Assembly: GCF_002979455.1 (NCBI RefSeq)
Contig: NZ_PCOU01000020.1
Location: forward strand, 39,606-103,605
Direction of reading: 5' to 3'
From: Chryseobacterium sp. MYb7
Lineage (GTDB): Bacteria > Bacteroidota > Bacteroidia > Flavobacteriales > Weeksellaceae
Length of the DNA: 64,000 nucleotides
Part shown: in pieces, positions 60,274 through 64,000 of the stretch
Position numbering within the stretch: the stretch's first letter is position 1
How the letters are laid out: every line of letters starts with the position of its first letter
Position numbers and translations under genes: made by a program
Notes under the pieces: generated by a model
What the model was told of the DNA's origin: nothing
Database searches by the model: none
Seen by the model: the letters and a program-made list of their open reading frames with translations, nothing else

Positions 60274-62955
60274 TCATAGTCCTTTTAAAACATCAATTAC
60301 ACTACTTGCTGTATAGGTATTTTGAACTTTTTTGGTTTGAAATACCATGAAGTATTTATAATTACTGCCAGCCAATTTTTCCCAAGTTTTTCCTAAAGTA
60401 TTTTTATCTCTGCTGTCATCATTGTCTCTGTCATCTCCTTTCGTTTCCAAGAGAATTTTATTCCCTTTATGAGTATAAATTATAAAATCAGGATAATGGT
60501 TGGAACTAAAACCATTTAAAGCAAATCCTTTTCCTCTCTCCAAGTTTCTGTGCCAGAATTTTACATTTTCTAAAGAAGCAATTTCCAGTATCATGCTTTG
60601 TTCAAAATTGTTCATAGATGCTTCTTTTTCATATAGAGATTTTGAAATAGGGGTACTAGTATTTAATGGAGTAATGGTATCAGAAAATAAGAAATTCCCT
60701 TGTACTATTATGTTGTTGCTATCTATCAGTTTAAAGAATTTCTCTTTAGCATATTCATTAGATAACTCATTGATTTTGTCTTTTATTCTTTTGACATAAA
60801 TAAAATCATTGTCTATAATATCTCTAATCTGATCAGAAGTCAGATTTTCAAAAACTCTACTTACATATTTTTGCAATTCTTGTTCAGAAATTGGAGTCAT
60901 ATCTCCTAATTTTTTGACAACAATTCCTGTAATTTGTCTGATTTGAGAGCCTTTGGGTTTAGAAAGAATAGAATCAACCAAGAGAGCTTTAGCTTTTGAA
61001 TTAAGCTTCTTGATGCTGGCCGTACCTTTACTTTCATCAAAATCCACAGCAATAATATCTTTGGAAATTTCTTCGAAAGTAATTTGTGTACTGTAATTGG
61101 ATAAGATAAAACCATCCAGCAAACTGTTTTTATGCAGAAACTCCCATTTTTCATTCAGTTCTGGAAATAAAGCACTTGTTAAATCATCTTTTTTCTCTAT
61201 GAAAAATTGTGGAAGTTCAATTTCTTTTGCGAAGTCTTTAAATTCTTTGGCTATTGGAAATTGTTTAGGTTGAGTTTTCATAACTTCTGTAAATAAGGAA
61301 GTACTATCATCTATCTCTAATTCATTAACTTTTTGCTCAAATTCAGCTCCTTGTTGTTCAGCTCTTTGGGTAAGTTGAGTAAGAATAGGATTACTTGTTT
61401 TTATTTGTTCTAATGTGGTTTCTTCATTGGGATTGAATTCTATTTGGGAAATATCAAACTCCTCATCAGATTTTGGTGTTTCATTTTTAATTTTGTCGTC
61501 ATTAAATAAACTTCCATTTAATATCTCATTAGGTGTCAATATTACTTCCTCCACAGTTTCCTGTTCAGCATAATAATCATCTTTACTAAATCCTGAGTCT
61601 TGTAAGCCTTTTACTATGCTGTCTAAAGTGTCATTGAATTTAGCAGAAGCAGTCAAAACAAAAGACATATTAAGTAATGCCTGATTGTGTTTGATGGTAT
61701 AAGGTTGCCTTAAAATCCTACCTAAAATTTGTTCAACATCAACCGCAGAAGATTTATCTGCTAAAGAAGCCAATATATATGCATTGGGACAATCCCAACC
61801 TTCTTTCAAGGCATTGACGGTAATGATATATCTTACCTGACAGTCTTTAGCCATTAAATCAATTCCTTTCAGTTCATCTATATTACTGGTTTTTATTTTT
61901 ATCTGCTCTTCTGGGATTTGAAGTTTTATCAATTGTTCCTTAATCTTCCCAAAAGTGGTATTATCTTTTCCTTTTATATTGGACTGTGCCTGAAACAGAA
62001 TAATCGGTCTAATATATTTTCCAGTTTCTTTTTCTTCTTCTTTTGCCAACAATTCCAACTGCCTTTGTAGATGCAGGGCACTGGTAATTACTTCTTCTTT
62101 TTTGTGATGATTATACACAATCACAGGAAGCTTTACCATATGCTCCTTCTTTAAAGATAGAGCATTGACAAAAGAAATAATATTACTATTTTCTTTTGGT
62201 GTAGCGGTTAAATCCAATATCAATGAAGGATTTAAGTTTTGCAACATTTCTACACTTAAGGCACTTTCAGCATTGTGACTTTCATCAACTATTACAACTG
62301 GGTTTAAACTTCTAATAATATTGATTAAAGCCGTATCATCTGTATCTGGTATTATCAAATCTTTTTCTACAATGGTATCTCTAAAAGGCTCTAAGGCACC
62401 ATTTTCCTGATAAACCTTTCTATCTTCTTTTTTCTTTTTATCAATCCTTAAACTACTGAAATTAAATACAAATATATTTAATTGTTCCGTAACAGAAGAA
62501 GGGTTAAAATTGACTCCTTGTAGCAACTGATCCTTTTCATAAACTTCCACTCTGTTCCCAAAAAGAGTACTAAGTTTTTCTCTATATGGGTGGTTAGGCT
62601 TGGACAAATTATTAACCGTTTGCTGTAATAGATTAGACCAAGGAACTAACCAAACAACAGCCTTCGGATTTCCTTGATTAAAATATTTGTTAAGTGTATC
62701 CAATGCATTTATAGCTATAAAAGTCTTTCCGCCGGCAGTAGGCACTTTTATTGCAATATGGATAGCACCAGGAACAGTATCTTTATAGGGTTTCATACCT
62801 TTATAAGAACCATCTAACTGTGGAGAATAGGGAAATCCTAACTTATCTTCCCAATATTTATTAAATGCTTTGGCTGAATTGTTCTCTGTTTGTAGATAGG
62901 TTAGAAATTTCTCCAAATCCTTAATTACTGTATGTTGGTATGGTTTTAATTCCAT
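60274..62955 (-). CDS. Type III restriction enzyme Res subunit
   Basis: 893 residues. Helicase motifs: Walker A PTAGGKT (72-78), motif Ia VVWLVPWSNLLQQT, motif II VDESH (223-227), SAT-like DLTATPKEN, and motif VI VDVEQILGRILRQPY. The C-terminal endonuclease has PDF...ETK (Asp823, Glu837, Lys839) followed by WEKLAGSNYKYFMVF. The length and order match type III Res. It needs a Mod partner to recognise DNA. The adjacent upstream gene is the C-terminal part of such a Mod, but its 5' half is absent, so restriction activity is doubtful unless another Mod exists. Confidence 0.88.
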   Translation of the reverse strand: MELKPYQHTVIKDLEKFLTYLQTENNSAKAFNKYWEDKLGFPYSPQLDGSYKGMKPYKDTVPGAIHIAIKVPTAGGKTFIAINALDTLNKYFNQGNPKAVVWLVPWSNLLQQTVNNLSKPNHPYREKLSTLFGNRVEVYEKDQLLQGVNFNPSSVTEQLNIFVFNFSSLRIDKKKKEDRKVYQENGALEPFRDTIVEKDLIIPDTDDTALINIIRSLNPVVIVDESHNAESALSVEMLQNLNPSLILDLTATPKENSNIISFVNALSLKKEHMVKLPVIVYNHHKKEEVITSALHLQRQLELLAKEEEKETGKYIRPIILFQAQSNIKGKDNTTFGKIKEQLIKLQIPEEQIKIKTSNIDELKGIDLMAKDCQVRYIITVNALKEGWDCPNAYILASLADKSSAVDVEQILGRILRQPYTIKHNQALLNMSFVLTASAKFNDTLDSIVKGLQDSGFSKDDYYAEQETVEEVILTPNEILNGSLFNDDKIKNETPKSDEEFDISQIEFNPNEETTLEQIKTSNPILTQLTQRAEQQGAEFEQKVNELEIDDSTSLFTEVMKTQPKQFPIAKEFKDFAKEIELPQFFIEKKDDLTSALFPELNEKWEFLHKNSLLDGFILSNYSTQITFEEISKDIIAVDFDESKGTASIKKLNSKAKALLVDSILSKPKGSQIRQITGIVVKKLGDMTPISEQELQKYVSRVFENLTSDQIRDIIDNDFIYVKRIKDKINELSNEYAKEKFFKLIDSNNIIVQGNFLFSDTITPLNTSTPISKSLYEKEASMNNFEQSMILEIASLENVKFWHRNLERGKGFALNGFSSNHYPDFIIYTHKGNKILLETKGDDRDNDDSRDKNTLGKTWEKLAGSNYKYFMVFQTKKVQNTYTASSVIDVLKGL

Positions 62956-63029
62956 AAGTCTTACTTTGTCTTTAGTTTATTATTTTCAAATTTGACAGTT
63001 ACTTCATTTTTAAATAGTTTAACTATTTT

Positions 63030-63944
63030 TTAAAATCTTGAAATATCCCTTGGTATTTTTTTGAAAATAATATGATACTTATCCATCAACTTTTGGTCAA
63101 GCAGACACAAATCTGCATAAATGATATACTGACTGGCTTTTGTTTTCAAGGTTCTCAAATAACTTTCATCTAAAATGGTTAATCTGTCTTTTTTATAGTA
63201 AAAATAATATGCAGTGTCATTTCTCTTGCCTAACAAATATTTCTCGTCTTGGCTTCGATAATGTTCTTTGGTCTCTGTGTACCAAACATATTCTTCTATT
63301 TTTTCTGTTTCCACGTCTTCATTAAGCAAATCATTTTCTAAGAAAATAGGTTTTCCTAACGTGTAGTAACTAAAATCTCCTCCAGTTCCTTCTACTTCAT
63401 TATTGTCTTTGCCATAACCATTGATAACTCTTTTTACTCTTTCAGCAGTAATTGTTTCCGCATAATTTTCCATTTCTATCAAAATGAATTTTCTGTTTCC
63501 TCCATCTTGTTTGTTTAGATTCAATACTGCATGTGCTGTAGTACCAGAACCAGCAAAGGAATCCAAAACAATAGACTTTTTATCAGTGGCTTGCTGCAAA
63601 CAATATTCAATCAAATCAATCGATTTAGGGGTAGGAAAGGATTTGTCTTCAAATATTTTTTTCAATTGTAATGTTCCTGCCTCACTTGAAAATTCAGAGC
63701 CATGCCAAAATGATTTAGGCTTAATCCTTTTTAAAGATTCTCCGTCACCCAAGAAATCTTTCTGAAAGACATCAAACTCATTACGTGTTTTAACTTTCTT
63801 AATTTCTAATTCATCGATTCTATTTAATAAGGTTTCTTTACCCCATCTCCAAGTTCCATTTTCTCCATCGGACAATTTAGGATATATTTCAATATAACCT
63901 TGTTTATATATAATATCTATATTGAACTCATCTTGACTTTCTTT
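63030..63944 (-). pseudogene. Type III Mod methyltransferase, 5'-truncated
   Basis: An open frame of about 305 codons without an ATG start. An in-frame TAA lies at 63945-63947; the best start in the frame is a TTG at 63875. It encodes the middle and end of a beta-class adenine methylase: YIEIYPKLSDGENGTWRWG, the motif X-like SFWHGSEFSSEAGTLQLKKI, motif I DSFAGSGTTAHAVL, and IEMENYAETITAERVKRVI. The catalytic DPPY motif and first target-recognition part, which should lie upstream, are not present in this frame, and the sequence before the TAA no longer resembles a methylase. The gene is thus broken by deletion, frameshift or recombination near 63945. The last 50 bp of the window could be another gene's end (an open frame ends in a TGA at 63931-63933). 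Confidence 0.7.
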
Positions 63945-64000
63945 TTATGAATTTTTTACAAGCAATAACAATAAAAGCTAAATAATTGAATCCGATCCAG

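Larger units (their letters stand above)
14760..64000. mobile_element. Integrative conjugative element (left end and most of backbone; right end outside window)
   Basis: Bounded on the left by the duplicated tRNA-Asp 3' end. It contains a Bacteroidetes-type T4SS operon (TraE to TraN), a MOBP-like relaxase with accessory protein, a coupling protein, ParA, a polyvalent methylase-helicase and several defence modules. No tyrosine or serine integrase is present in the window, so the integrase and right attachment site are expected beyond 64000. The right boundary given is therefore the window edge. The genes after 56.7 kb could be ICE cargo or part of a second island; nothing in the sequence separates them. 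Confidence 0.8.

Overview
The window looks like a chromosome segment of a Chryseobacterium-type flavobacterium (Bacteroidota). The signs are a type IX secretion C-terminal sorting domain, TonB-dependent receptors with a carboxypeptidase-regulatory-like domain, promoters with TAnnTTTG-like -7 boxes, a tRNA gene without encoded CCA, high A+T content, and a Bacteroidetes-type conjugation operon. No tool was run; all family names come from reading motifs.

Layout. (1) 1-14.6 kb is ordinary chromosome: the end of a PDZ protein, a lipoprotein L,D-transpeptidase, small exported or membrane proteins, a membrane-anchored AraC regulator, a TonB receptor followed by a Ca-dependent PI-PLC-like enzyme, an HxlR regulator with a palindromic operator candidate, and a 1542-residue T9SS cargo protein with two homologous modules. 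(2) At 14.66 kb is a tRNA-Asp gene (minus strand). The last 18 nt of that tRNA are repeated at 14760-14777, and everything to the right looks like one integrative conjugative element (ICE) that runs off the window. No integrase is visible, so the other end should lie outside. (3) 15.2-28.1 kb is a defence island at the left end of the ICE. It holds a tightly overlapping operon of a ComEC-type MBL protein, a 1942-residue trypsin/STAND ATPase (AVAST type I-like) and two tandem small paralogous proteins; a divergent membrane-anchored HNH protein behind a perfect 13-bp inverted repeat; and an OLD-nuclease/UvrD-helicase pair of Gabija type. (4) 28.2-55.7 kb is the transfer backbone, all on the minus strand: mobA, a surface-protein gene, mobB relaxase, ParA, TraE, TraF, the VirB4-type ATPase TraG, four related helical proteins, TraJ, TraK, TraL, TraM, TraN, a coiled-coil protein, the coupling protein, an M23 peptidase, accessory proteins and a giant methylase-helicase polyvalent protein. 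(5) 55.7-56.8 kb is non-coding and rich in structure: short direct repeats, a long imperfect hairpin (oriT candidate), and an array of eleven 32-33 bp units arranged as a higher-order repeat. (6) 56.8-64 kb is cargo: a DUF1016 nuclease, a GNAT protein, an unknown protein, a PH-domain membrane protein between two hairpin repeats, and a type III restriction system whose methyltransferase is 5'-truncated.

Most unusual items: a complete DnaJ J-domain (with HPD) inserted inside the conjugative VirB4-type ATPase; an in-frame TGA splitting the type IV coupling protein inside a membrane helix; four consecutive transfer genes sharing a C-terminal motif; the tandem small partners of the AVAST-like operon; an out-of-frame gene candidate inside the polyvalent protein; and the 32-bp phased repeat array next to the mobilisation genes.
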